NCBI GenBank assembly: GCA_021789895.1
Contig: JAJYIU010000001.1
Coordinates: 124,001-188,000 of the forward strand
Origin: Acidobacteriota bacterium
GTDB taxonomy: Bacteria > Acidobacteriota > Terriglobia > Terriglobales > SCQP01
DNA length: 64,000 nucleotides
Reading direction: 5' to 3'
Shown piece by piece: positions 8,981 through 17,120 of this stretch. Each line of letters opens with the position of its first letter. Position 1 is the stretch's first letter. The notes beneath the pieces are model-generated. The model was not told the DNA's origin. It saw only the letters and a list, made by a program, of their open reading frames with translations, and made no database searches. The position numbers were made by a program, and so were the translations under genes.

Positions 8981-11900
8981 ATGAATTACCAGGTCGTGAA
9001 AAGGGGTGTGTGGATGTCTCCTCGTCATTCCCGTCGTTTCTCCTTGAGCAATGTCCTGATGCTGCTGGCGGTGGCGGCGCTGCTATTGCCGCGGGTGCGC
9101 GTCTGGGCGCAGGGTGGTCTGGCTACGGTCAATGGCACCGTGTACGACGTGACTCATAAGGTCGTGCCCGGGGCGCAGGTCACGCTGACCAATGAAAGAT
9201 CGGGTGAGATCCGCCAGGTGAAGTCCAATGGCGCCGGTGTGTTCAATTTCCCCGGCGTGCCGCAGGGTCTCTATTCGGTGACGGTGACCAAGACCGGATT
9301 CGCGGCGTTGACCAAGACCAACATCGCGGTCAATGCCTCCGAAGACATCAAAGTCACGGATTTGACCCTGAAGCCGGGCTCGGTGACGCAAACGGTCTCG
9401 GTGCGGGGGACGGCATATTACGCGGTTCCGCTCAGCTCGGGGGCGAAGCAGAACGTGCTCACCTCGCAGCAGATTCAGAACACGCTGGTGGAGTCGCGCG
9501 ATGCGGTCGAGTTGTTGAAGATTCTGCCCGGTGTGGTGAACTTCGGCTACAACCCGGCGCAGGCCTCCGGCTACGGCTCCGGCGTGGGCAACAATACCTT
9601 CACCATCAATGGCACCCGCGGCGACACCATCCAGGAAAGTTTCGACGGCGCCGACAACATTGACCCTGGCAACTACGGCGGCAACGCGGCCATGCCCGAC
9701 GTGGACATGATTTCCCAGGTGACGGTGCAGACCTCGAACTTCAGCGCTTCCAACCCTAAAGGTCCGACCGTAATTAGCGCGGTCACCAAGGCCGGCGGCA
9801 GCTCCTACCATGGCGAAGTGTACTATTCCACCCGTCTGTCGCAGTTCAATGCCAACGATTGGCAGAGCAATCAAAACCACGCCACGCGGCCGGCATCGAA
9901 GTTCTACTATCCCGGCTTCAATATCGGCGGTCCGGTGATCATTCCGGGCACGAGCTTCAATAAGCATCACGACAAGATGTTCTTCTGGGCCGGCTTTGAA
10001 TATATGAAGCAGAACCAGGATACCGGCTTTTTCGATACCGTGGTGCCGACGGCGGCGATGCGCCAGGGCGATTTCACCTATGATCCCTGGGCGATGGTCT
10101 GTCCGGATTGTTGGTCGAAAGATAAATCCGGGAAAATCGTTCCCAACTCGGCCTATCCCGCGTCCTGGCAAGTGGCCCCGGCGACCTTCGGCAATCAAGG
10201 TGGCCAGCCCTGTGTCCAGGGCAATGAGAACTATCTGACGCCGGTGCAGCCTTCCTGCTTGGGCGTAGGGCTGATGAATCCCAAGGCCTTCGATTCGAAT
10301 GGGGTCGCACTGATGAGCATGATTCCGCTGCCCAACGCCGACCCCGCGCAGCACTTCGGCAATAATTTCGTTTCCCAGATTCTCGCGCCCACCAACCATA
10401 AGACTTTCCGCGCGCGCGTGGATTACGACTTCAGCCCCAATACCAAGCTGTACATCGTCGCCGACCGCGATTCGGAATTTCAGTACCAGCCCTATGGTTT
10501 GTGGTGGCACAATTCCGATATTCCGTATCCGGGCCAGCAGGATAACTGGGATCACTCCTACCAGATTTCCGGCACCTTCATCACCACTTTGAGCCCGACC
10601 TTGACCAATGAAGTTCAGGTCGGCAGCACTCGCATTGTATTCAATAACGGCTTGCAGGACCCCAGCAAGGCAAGCCTGAGCGGCGTCGGCTATACCTATA
10701 ACGGAATCTATAAAAATACCACCGGGTTTGTGCCGAGCTTCGGTTCCTGGGGCGGCGGCTTTCCCGATGTCATGGATATGCAAGGCGCCGAGGGCCCCAA
10801 CGATTTTGGCTGGAAATGGAACAACGATGTGCGCGACGACCTCTCGAAAGTGGCCGGCAGCCATGTGCTGAAGTTTGGCGTCTATTACGAGCACGTCACC
10901 AACACCCAGCCGGTGGGTGATCCCCGGGGCACTTACCAGTTGGGATGGAACGGATGCGATGCGTGTGGTTGGGACCAGACCAACACGAACAATGCCGTCG
11001 GCGACCTGTTGATTGGGCATGTTGCTGCCTGGAACCAGGACAACGCGGTGTTGACCGGCTATACCTATGATAATGAGTTGGATTTCTACGGCCAGGATAG
11101 CTGGAAGGCCACGCCGCAGTTGACCTTGAACTACGGCTTGCGCGTTTACTACTCGCCCTTCATGGAAGAAAAATACGGTCGCCAGGCCGTTTTCAATATC
11201 AACGCTTATCAGGGCCCGCTGTGCGTGAATCCCGGCATCATGGGCTGCGGCACCGATGCCACCTTGCAGCAGGATGGCCTGCAAACCCCCATGGTCGGCG
11301 GTAACGCGCCCTTATCCGCCTATTCCGGCGTGCAAAGCCACTCCACCAATCCGAATGTCTCGATGGGCGGCTTCCCCTCGCCCGGCCTGGAATATGCCCC
11401 CAATGTCGGCTTCGCCTACGACCTGACCGGCAAGGGCAATAGCGTCATTCGCGGCGGCTTCGGCATGTACTACTACCGCGATGAGGGCAACTTCTTCTTC
11501 AACGCCATCACCAATCCGCCCTACCTGCTGCACGGCAGCCCGGCCAGCGCGCATACGCTGCTCCAGGTCAATAATCCGAATAACCTCGCGGGCGTGGGGA
11601 AAGTCAGCCTGGATGTGCTCGATCCGTACAACAATCGCATCCCGATGACCGAGAGCTACAGCCTGACCTGGTCGCAGCGCATCGGCTTCCAAACCGTGAT
11701 GGAGGCCAGCTATGTCGGTAACTCCAGCTTCCACCAGGACACCCCCGGCGGCAGCGGCAACGGCGGCTATGACCTGAACGCCGTACCCTGGGGCGCGGAA
11801 ATGCAATATGAGTCCGTCTGCAATCAGCCCAATGCGCCCGCGGAATATAATTGCGGCAACCATGACGATAACTGGTGGCGCCCTTACCAGAACTACGGCA

Positions 11901-12793
11901 CCATCACCTGGTACACCCATAGCCTGGACCAGAACTACAACGCCTTCCAGCTCAGCTTGACCCGCACGGCCGGCCGGCTTAGCTATGCGATCAACTACAC
12001 CTTCAGCAAGGCGTTGGGTGAATCCGGCGTCTTCAACTCCAACGGCAACGTGGTGGATCCGTTCGATGCCCGCGGCCGCAGCTATGGCCCTGTGCCGTAT
12101 GACCGCACCCACGTGCTGAATGTGACCTACAGTATCCTGCTGCCCGATTTCGGCAAGAAATGGTTTGGCGGCAACGCCATCGCCGGCGGCTTCCTCGATG
12201 GCTGGCAGCTCTCCGGCATCAGCAGCATCTCCAGCGGCATGCCGTTTACCTTTGGCAATGGCCAGAATGGTCAGGCGCATGGCTTTGGCTCTGTCTCCTG
12301 CCCGACCTCGGGCATCATGCCGAGCGGCTTCCACTGTACGCCCGTCCCGGGTGGCCTCAATTTGAACGGCGATACCATCAACGGCACCCCCGATTCCACC
12401 GTCAATATGTTCGTGGTCTGCGATCCCACCACCGGACTGCATAAAAATCAGTTCTTTAACGCCCAATGCTTCAAATCGCCCAGCCCGGGGGTCAATGGCG
12501 AATACCAGTTCCCCTATATCCATGGGCCTTCGTTTATGAGCAATGATCTGGGCATCTTCAAGAACTTTGCGCTGGGCAAGAGCGAATCGCAAAAAATTCA
12601 GGTGAGAGTGGAAGGTTTCAATTTCCTGAATCATGCCAATTGGCAGATCACCAACTCGAACCTGCAATTCGCTAATTACAATGCTCATCCCTACTCGATT
12701 TCCCCGACTACGGCTGGCGGCATCGCGCCGGGCTTCCTGACCGAAAAAGCGGGGAACCGGGTGATCGAGTTTGAAATTAAATATATCTTCTAG
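8981..12793 (+). CDS. TonB-dependent outer-membrane receptor, acidobacterial type
   Basis: About 1270 residues. Signal peptide, then a carboxypeptidase-regulatory-like beta-sandwich (TVNGTVYDVTHKVVPGAQVT to DLTLKPGSV), a plug domain with NGTRGDTIQESFDGADN, and a long beta-barrel ending in Phe (EFEIKYIF). This architecture is typical of large Acidobacteriota receptors thought to take up oligosaccharides. Two starts are possible: ATG 8981 with GAGG nine bases upstream, and ATG 9014 with AGGGG seven bases upstream and a shorter signal peptide. A perfect terminator follows. The downstream TPR genes on the same strand therefore need their own promoter. Confidence 0.93.
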   Translation: MNYQVVKRGVWMSPRHSRRFSLSNVLMLLAVAALLLPRVRVWAQGGLATVNGTVYDVTHKVVPGAQVTLTNERSGEIRQVKSNGAGVFNFPGVPQGLYSVTVTKTGFAALTKTNIAVNASEDIKVTDLTLKPGSVTQTVSVRGTAYYAVPLSSGAKQNVLTSQQIQNTLVESRDAVELLKILPGVVNFGYNPAQASGYGSGVGNNTFTINGTRGDTIQESFDGADNIDPGNYGGNAAMPDVDMISQVTVQTSNFSASNPKGPTVISAVTKAGGSSYHGEVYYSTRLSQFNANDWQSNQNHATRPASKFYYPGFNIGGPVIIPGTSFNKHHDKMFFWAGFEYMKQNQDTGFFDTVVPTAAMRQGDFTYDPWAMVCPDCWSKDKSGKIVPNSAYPASWQVAPATFGNQGGQPCVQGNENYLTPVQPSCLGVGLMNPKAFDSNGVALMSMIPLPNADPAQHFGNNFVSQILAPTNHKTFRARVDYDFSPNTKLYIVADRDSEFQYQPYGLWWHNSDIPYPGQQDNWDHSYQISGTFITTLSPTLTNEVQVGSTRIVFNNGLQDPSKASLSGVGYTYNGIYKNTTGFVPSFGSWGGGFPDVMDMQGAEGPNDFGWKWNNDVRDDLSKVAGSHVLKFGVYYEHVTNTQPVGDPRGTYQLGWNGCDACGWDQTNTNNAVGDLLIGHVAAWNQDNAVLTGYTYDNELDFYGQDSWKATPQLTLNYGLRVYYSPFMEEKYGRQAVFNINAYQGPLCVNPGIMGCGTDATLQQDGLQTPMVGGNAPLSAYSGVQSHSTNPNVSMGGFPSPGLEYAPNVGFAYDLTGKGNSVIRGGFGMYYYRDEGNFFFNAITNPPYLLHGSPASAHTLLQVNNPNNLAGVGKVSLDVLDPYNNRIPMTESYSLTWSQRIGFQTVMEASYVGNSSFHQDTPGGSGNGGYDLNAVPWGAEMQYESVCNQPNAPAEYNCGNHDDNWWRPYQNYGTITWYTHSLDQNYNAFQLSLTRTAGRLSYAINYTFSKALGESGVFNSNGNVVDPFDARGRSYGPVPYDRTHVLNVTYSILLPDFGKKWFGGNAIAGGFLDGWQLSGISSISSGMPFTFGNGQNGQAHGFGSVSCPTSGIMPSGFHCTPVPGGLNLNGDTINGTPDSTVNMFVVCDPTTGLHKNQFFNAQCFKSPSPGVNGEYQFPYIHGPSFMSNDLGIFKNFALGKSESQKIQVRVEGFNFLNHANWQITNSNLQFANYNAHPYSISPTTAGGIAPGFLTEKAGNRVIEFEIKYIF

Positions 12794-12825
12794 TCTAAAA
12801 GGACTGTCACTACGGTCCTGAAATT

Positions 12826-12865
12826 GATGGGAGACATGATTGGGTTCATGTCTCCCATCTTTTTT
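12826..12865 (+). terminator. Intrinsic terminator after the TonB receptor gene
   Basis: A perfect 14-bp stem (GATGGGAGACATGA paired with TCATGTCTCCCATC), a 6-base loop and six Ts (12860-12865), 33 bp after the receptor stop. Confidence 0.95.
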
Positions 12866-12914
12866 ATTGGGCGGGAGCTTTTCACCGGGCTAAGATTAAA
12901 TCCAGCAAGCGGTT

Positions 12915-13997
12915 ATGTATGAGGTTCCAGCGAGGTTGGAAGCACGGCGGCTGGCCCGTGGCGTGGCGGCCGGGCTGGGCTTTTTCCTGGCCGCTGTTCT
13001 GCTGGCTGCCCAGAGCGCTTCGCCGGCCGCGGCGGGGGAAGCGGCGCTGAAGGCGGCTGAATGGCGCGCCGCGGTGGCCGATTTCCAGCTTGCCTTGAAA
13101 GCCGATCCGGCGCAGCCGCGTCTGTGGGCTTCGCTGGGCGTCGCCCAGGCTGCGCTCGGCCGGTATGCCGCCGCGGCGGCCGCCGATCGCCGTGCTCTCC
13201 GCCTCTACCCCCGCCTGCGCGCGGCGCGGGTGAATCTGGCGCTGGCGGAGTTCAAGCGCGGCCGCTACGCCGCTGCCGCCGCCGCATTCGAGCGCTATCG
13301 CCGCGATTTCAGCCGGGCCGATTTTCGTGCCACTCTGCTCGAAGCCAATTGCGAGCTCAACCTGGTGCAGTACGCGCGCGCGATTGCGCTGGCCACCCGT
13401 CTGCTGCCTGCCGCGCGCGATAATCCGCTGCTCGACTATATCCTTGGCGTCGCTTATTTTAGCCAGGCCAACGCCGCCGCCGGCGCTCCCTGGCTCCGCC
13501 GCCTCGCCGGCCATGTCTCCGATCCCCAGGCCCGCACCCTGCTTGCCGACGCCCATGGACGTCTGGCGATGCTGTTGCTGAAGAACGGGCATACGGCTGC
13601 GGCTCTGCGCCACTTCCGCCAGGCCGAGGCCCTCGATCCGAATAACTACGACACCAATTTCTACCTCGGCTACCTCCATCGCCAGCGCGGGGAATGGAAA
13701 GCCGCCGAAATCCATCTCCGCCGCGCGATGGCGCTCTCTCCCCGCGCCGCCGGCCCGCGCTACCAGCTTGGGCTGCTTGAACTGACCCTCGGCCATCCCC
13801 ATCGCGCGCTGCCCCTGTTGCGCGCCGCTGTCCGGCTGCAACCCGGCAATGTCACCGCGCATGTACAACTGGCGCAACTCTATTTCCGCCTGCATCGGCC
13901 GCGGCGGGGCGCTCGCGAACAGGCCCGGGTTCAACGCCTGCTGGCCCGCCAGCACGCTTCCTCCTCCCCGGCGCCGCTGCGCCCCCATCACCCCTGA
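12915..13997 (+). CDS. Tetratricopeptide-repeat protein
   Basis: Protein of 360 residues with an N-terminal hydrophobic segment (GVAAGLGFFLAAVLLAAQ, about residues 16-33) acting as a signal peptide or anchor. At least eight TPR-like helical pairs follow, for example AALKAAEWRAAVADFQLALKADP-type units with the W-LG-Y-A-F-A-P pattern, and the clearest repeats are at about residues 235-310 (ALRHFRQAEALDPNNYDTN). No catalytic domain. It probably acts as a periplasmic protein-protein scaffold. Its stop overlaps the start of the next TPR gene by one base (TGATG), so the pair is translationally coupled. Downstream of the TonB receptor but separated from it by a terminator. Confidence 0.85.
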   Translation: MYEVPARLEARRLARGVAAGLGFFLAAVLLAAQSASPAAAGEAALKAAEWRAAVADFQLALKADPAQPRLWASLGVAQAALGRYAAAAAADRRALRLYPRLRAARVNLALAEFKRGRYAAAAAAFERYRRDFSRADFRATLLEANCELNLVQYARAIALATRLLPAARDNPLLDYILGVAYFSQANAAAGAPWLRRLAGHVSDPQARTLLADAHGRLAMLLLKNGHTAAALRHFRQAEALDPNNYDTNFYLGYLHRQRGEWKAAEIHLRRAMALSPRAAGPRYQLGLLELTLGHPHRALPLLRAAVRLQPGNVTAHVQLAQLYFRLHRPRRGAREQARVQRLLARQHASSSPAPLRPHHP

Positions 13998-15256
13998 TGA
14001 ATCTACGGAATCTATTCCCGTCGCTCTGTCTGCGCCGCCTCTCGGGCCGGCGTGCCTTCGGCCAGGTTCTGGTCCTGGTAGCGGGCTTGGCCTTCGCCAT
14101 CTGGCCGCAGGCGCCCGCCGCCCCCCCGCCGGTGGCCAGCGCCGCGGCAGCTTCGCTCCGCGCTCGCGCGCTCACCGCCTTACAGCAAGGACACAAGCGC
14201 CTGGCGGCGCGGCGCTTCCAGCGCGCCTTGCAGGCCGACCCTAATTGGGTGCAGGGCTGGTGGTCGTTGGGCACGCTGCTCTACGACGGCAATCAATATC
14301 CCGCCGCCGCCGTGGCTTACGCCCGCCTCACCCGCCTGATTCCCCATGCCGGCGCCCCTTGGGTGATGCTCGGCTTGTGCGACTTCGAAATGCGCAACTA
14401 CGGCCTCTCGCTGCAGCATATTCAGGAAGGCCGCGCCCTGGGCCTGCCGCCCGATAAGAACCTGCAGGCGGTGGCCCTCTACCACCAGATTCAAGACCTG
14501 CTGGCTGTCGGCAATTTCGTGCACGCCGGCTTCCTGGTGCGTACCTTCGCCAACAAGCACCAGGCCTATCCGGGCATCATCCTTGCTGCCGGGCTGGCGG
14601 CGCTGCGCTATCCGCTGATTACCGAAAACCTAAAAACGGTCATGACGCGCGCGCGTTATCGCCTCATTCGCGACGTCGGCGAGGCCGTGTATCTCGCCCG
14701 GGAGCGGAAACTCGATCTCGCCCGCGCGCGTATGGCGGCGCTGGTCCGGCAGTATCCCCGCGTGCCGTTCCTGCATTACACTTACGCCGATATCCTGCGC
14801 AGCGCCGGCCTGCGGCCGCAGGCGGAAGCCGAGATGCAGCGTGAGTTGGAGGTCAATCCGAACTCGGTGACTGCCCTCCTGCAGCTTTGCGCCGACAAGC
14901 TGGAAGACAATCAAAAGCCCGCCGCCCTGGCCCTAGCCCGGAAAGCCGGCGCGCTTGCCCCCGACAACTTCGCCGTATACTACATGCTTGCCCTGATCCA
15001 GTTTCGTTCCGGGCACCCCCGGCAAGCGCTAAAGCCGGCGCAACAGAGCCAATTGCTCAGCCCCGACGACAGCCAGGTCTCTTATCTGCTGGCGCAGATT
15101 GATATCCGCCTGCACCGCACGGCCGATGCCCGCCGCGAATATCAAAGGTTCCAGCGGTTGCGGAAGATCTCATCCACCTATATGAACGAGGGCGTGCTGC
15201 CGGCTTCCGTCTATCTTCATCCCCATCCCCCGGCCCCCGGCCCGGCAACGCATTAG
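13997..15256 (+). CDS. Second tetratricopeptide-repeat protein
   Basis: Protein of 419 residues, start overlapping the stop of the preceding TPR gene. An N-terminal hydrophobic stretch (VLVLVAGLAFAIWPQAPAA) suggests export. TPR units are visible at about residues 60-130 (AARRFQRALQADPNWVQGW, AVAYARLTRLIPHAGAPW) and again at 270-390 (AEMQRELEVNPNSVTALLQL, ALKPAQQSQLLSPDDSQVS), with a less regular helical region between. Same fold class as its partner but the sequences are only loosely similar. Convergent with CRTAC1, whose stop lies 8 bp away; TPR, CRTAC1 and TonB-receptor genes are commonly close in Acidobacteriota, and a joint surface function is plausible but unproven. Confidence 0.85.
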   Translation: MNLRNLFPSLCLRRLSGRRAFGQVLVLVAGLAFAIWPQAPAAPPPVASAAAASLRARALTALQQGHKRLAARRFQRALQADPNWVQGWWSLGTLLYDGNQYPAAAVAYARLTRLIPHAGAPWVMLGLCDFEMRNYGLSLQHIQEGRALGLPPDKNLQAVALYHQIQDLLAVGNFVHAGFLVRTFANKHQAYPGIILAAGLAALRYPLITENLKTVMTRARYRLIRDVGEAVYLARERKLDLARARMAALVRQYPRVPFLHYTYADILRSAGLRPQAEAEMQRELEVNPNSVTALLQLCADKLEDNQKPAALALARKAGALAPDNFAVYYMLALIQFRSGHPRQALKPAQQSQLLSPDDSQVSYLLAQIDIRLHRTADARREYQRFQRLRKISSTYMNEGVLPASVYLHPHPPAPGPATH

Positions 15257-15263
15257 CTCGAAT

Positions 15264-16928
15264 TCAGCGCGGTTCTACCACTTTGATCCGCCGGTCGGCC
15301 TTGAGATTGCGCAGCCGCTGCTTGCATCCGGACGGCCAGAGGATGATTAATTCTTCCACCCGCCCCGACTTCCCCAGCCCAAAATGCACCGGGCCGTGGC
15401 TGGAAGAGGCATAGCCGACGCTGCTGGTCTGGTGATTCCATTGCAGGCCCGCCGCGGTGCGCACCCGCAGGCGCGCCCCAATGCCATCGCGGTTGCTGCG
15501 TGTTCCCTCCAGTTCGATCTCCAGCCAGTGCGCTTCCGGGGAGCGGTTCAGCCATAATTCCGCCGGCGCGTCCAGCGCCGTGGTGACGATATCCACCCGG
15601 CCGTCGCCATCCAGGTCGCCAAATGCGCAGCCGCGGTGCCGCGCCGCGGGCAGGGCGGTAAAACCCGCCGCGGCTGTCAGCGCCTGCCAGCGCCCGCTCG
15701 CGCCCAGGTTGCGGAAGACGGTATTCGGTTGCCGGATCGGCGTCTCCGGCTTGGGCAGCGCCTCGACGTGCCCCCGCGCCACGAACAAGTCCTTCCAGCC
15801 ATCGTTGTCGAAATCGAAGAAGCCGACGCCATAGCCGCCCATTTCCCAGCTCTCCGCCCGCAGGCCGCTGCTGTAGGTCGCGTCGTCGAAGCCCCGGCCG
15901 TGAAGATTGCGGAAATATGGAAAGGTCTGCCGGTTGAGGGCCGCATAGGCGATATCCGCCCAGCCGTCGTTGTTGGCGTCGCGGAAATCACTGCCCATGC
16001 CGGAAATGAACTGCCCATTGCTCGAAATCGCCACCCCCTCCTCCAGCGCCACCTCTTCGAAGCCGTTGCCCCGGTTGTGGAACAGAAAATTGAGACTGGT
16101 GTCGTTGGTAACGAACAGGTCCGGGCGGCCGTCGTGGTCGTAATCCGCCATGGACACGCTCATACCTTTGCCGACGTGCCGGCGCAGGCCCCAGGCGGCG
16201 GAAACATCCTCGAAGGTGCCGTCGCCGCGGTTGAGAAAGAGCTGGTTGGGGGTGCCGGCGTAGCGTTCCGGCTGGCAGTAATCGTACTGCCCGCGGTAGC
16301 CGCAGAGCGGCTCGTGGGCATAGTTCCATTGCAGGTAATTGCAGACGAACAGATCCAGCCGGCCGTCGTTGTTGACGTCCACCCAGCACGCTCCGACCGC
16401 CCACAGCGGCCCGTATTCCGGATCGTGCCAGCGCTCCAGCCCGGCTTGCCGGGTGACGTCGGTGAAGGTGCCGTTGCCATTGTTGTGATAGAGCGTATTG
16501 CGGTGCACGCCCGCCACGAACAGGTCGGGATAGCCGTCGTTATCGTAATCGCCCACCGCCGCTCCGGTGGCGTAGCCCAGCCCGGCCAGCCCGGCGCGCG
16601 CGGTCACGTCCTGAAAACGCCCGTGACCGTCATTGCGCAGCAGGCGGTTGGCGTATTTGGCGTGATCCTTGGTCAAAGTCGCCAGGTTCGCTCCATTGGC
16701 GAAAAAAAGGTCCAGGTGGCCGTCGCGGTCGTAGTCGAAGACGGCCACGCCGCCCGCCATGGTTGCCGGCACATGGCGCAGGCTCGTCTCGTCGTTTTCC
16801 AGCCGGAAGGGAAGGACTCGCGGTTCGAACCGGATGGGCGCGCTCGCCGCCGCGGGCCGTGCCGGCATCATTCCGGCCGCGGCCAGCATCTTTAAAAGCT
16901 GCCGCCGATTGGGGTTCGCTTCCCGCAT
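15264..16928 (-). CDS. CRTAC1-family FG-GAP/UnbV surface protein
   Basis: Exported beta-propeller-like protein of 554 residues. It starts at ATG 16928 with a Tat/Sec-like leader (NRRQLLKMLAAAGMMPARPAAA). Five or more FG-GAP/VCBS calcium-binding repeats with the DxDxDGxxD pattern follow (FDYDRDGHLDLFF, GDYDNDGYPDLFVAG, VDVNNDGRLDLFV, ADYDHDGRPDLFV, FDFDNDGWKDLFVA). The C-terminal ASPIC/UnbV domain is marked by RDGIGARLRV and LGKSGRVEELIILWPSG. An upstream ATG at 16997 would place the TATAAT inside the coding region and overlap the neighbouring gene, so it is rejected. These proteins are believed to bind ligands or cell surfaces; function here is unknown. Confidence 0.9.
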   Translation of the reverse strand: MREANPNRRQLLKMLAAAGMMPARPAAASAPIRFEPRVLPFRLENDETSLRHVPATMAGGVAVFDYDRDGHLDLFFANGANLATLTKDHAKYANRLLRNDGHGRFQDVTARAGLAGLGYATGAAVGDYDNDGYPDLFVAGVHRNTLYHNNGNGTFTDVTRQAGLERWHDPEYGPLWAVGACWVDVNNDGRLDLFVCNYLQWNYAHEPLCGYRGQYDYCQPERYAGTPNQLFLNRGDGTFEDVSAAWGLRRHVGKGMSVSMADYDHDGRPDLFVTNDTSLNFLFHNRGNGFEEVALEEGVAISSNGQFISGMGSDFRDANNDGWADIAYAALNRQTFPYFRNLHGRGFDDATYSSGLRAESWEMGGYGVGFFDFDNDGWKDLFVARGHVEALPKPETPIRQPNTVFRNLGASGRWQALTAAAGFTALPAARHRGCAFGDLDGDGRVDIVTTALDAPAELWLNRSPEAHWLEIELEGTRSNRDGIGARLRVRTAAGLQWNHQTSSVGYASSSHGPVHFGLGKSGRVEELIILWPSGCKQRLRNLKADRRIKVVEPR

Positions 16929-16937
16929 CCCACGCCG

Positions 16938-16943
16938 ATTATA
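16938..16943 (-). promoter_or_regulatory. -10 element right upstream of CRTAC1 start
   Basis: Perfect TATAAT on the minus strand, nine bases before the ATG at 16928. No convincing -35 or Shine-Dalgarno site is present, so the transcript may be nearly leaderless. Confidence 0.5.
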
Positions 16944-17120
16944 GCGGCTGATCCACTGGTGAACTGCGCGAACGCGTTCAGACGTGCGCTGCATCATTTC
17001 GCGGCGCCAGCCGTTCGCATCCCGGCGGCTTTCGCGCCGGCCGCGGTACAGGAGTACACTTTTTGCAGAGAGGCTTGCGGCTCCCGTGGCCGCCGTCCGT
17101 CATTGGCGCCGGAGTGGATC

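Noticed and set aside
9083-11284. Long open frame (733 codons) on the minus strand inside the first TonB receptor
   Set aside because: It is a mirror of the receptor coding strand in GC-rich DNA: low-complexity Ala/Gly/Arg/Ile/Val composition and no start signal.
16929-16997. Upstream ATG (16997) for CRTAC1
   Set aside because: The extra residues are not a signal peptide, the region contains the TATAAT box, and it would overlap the neighbouring region; ATG 16928 starts a natural leader.
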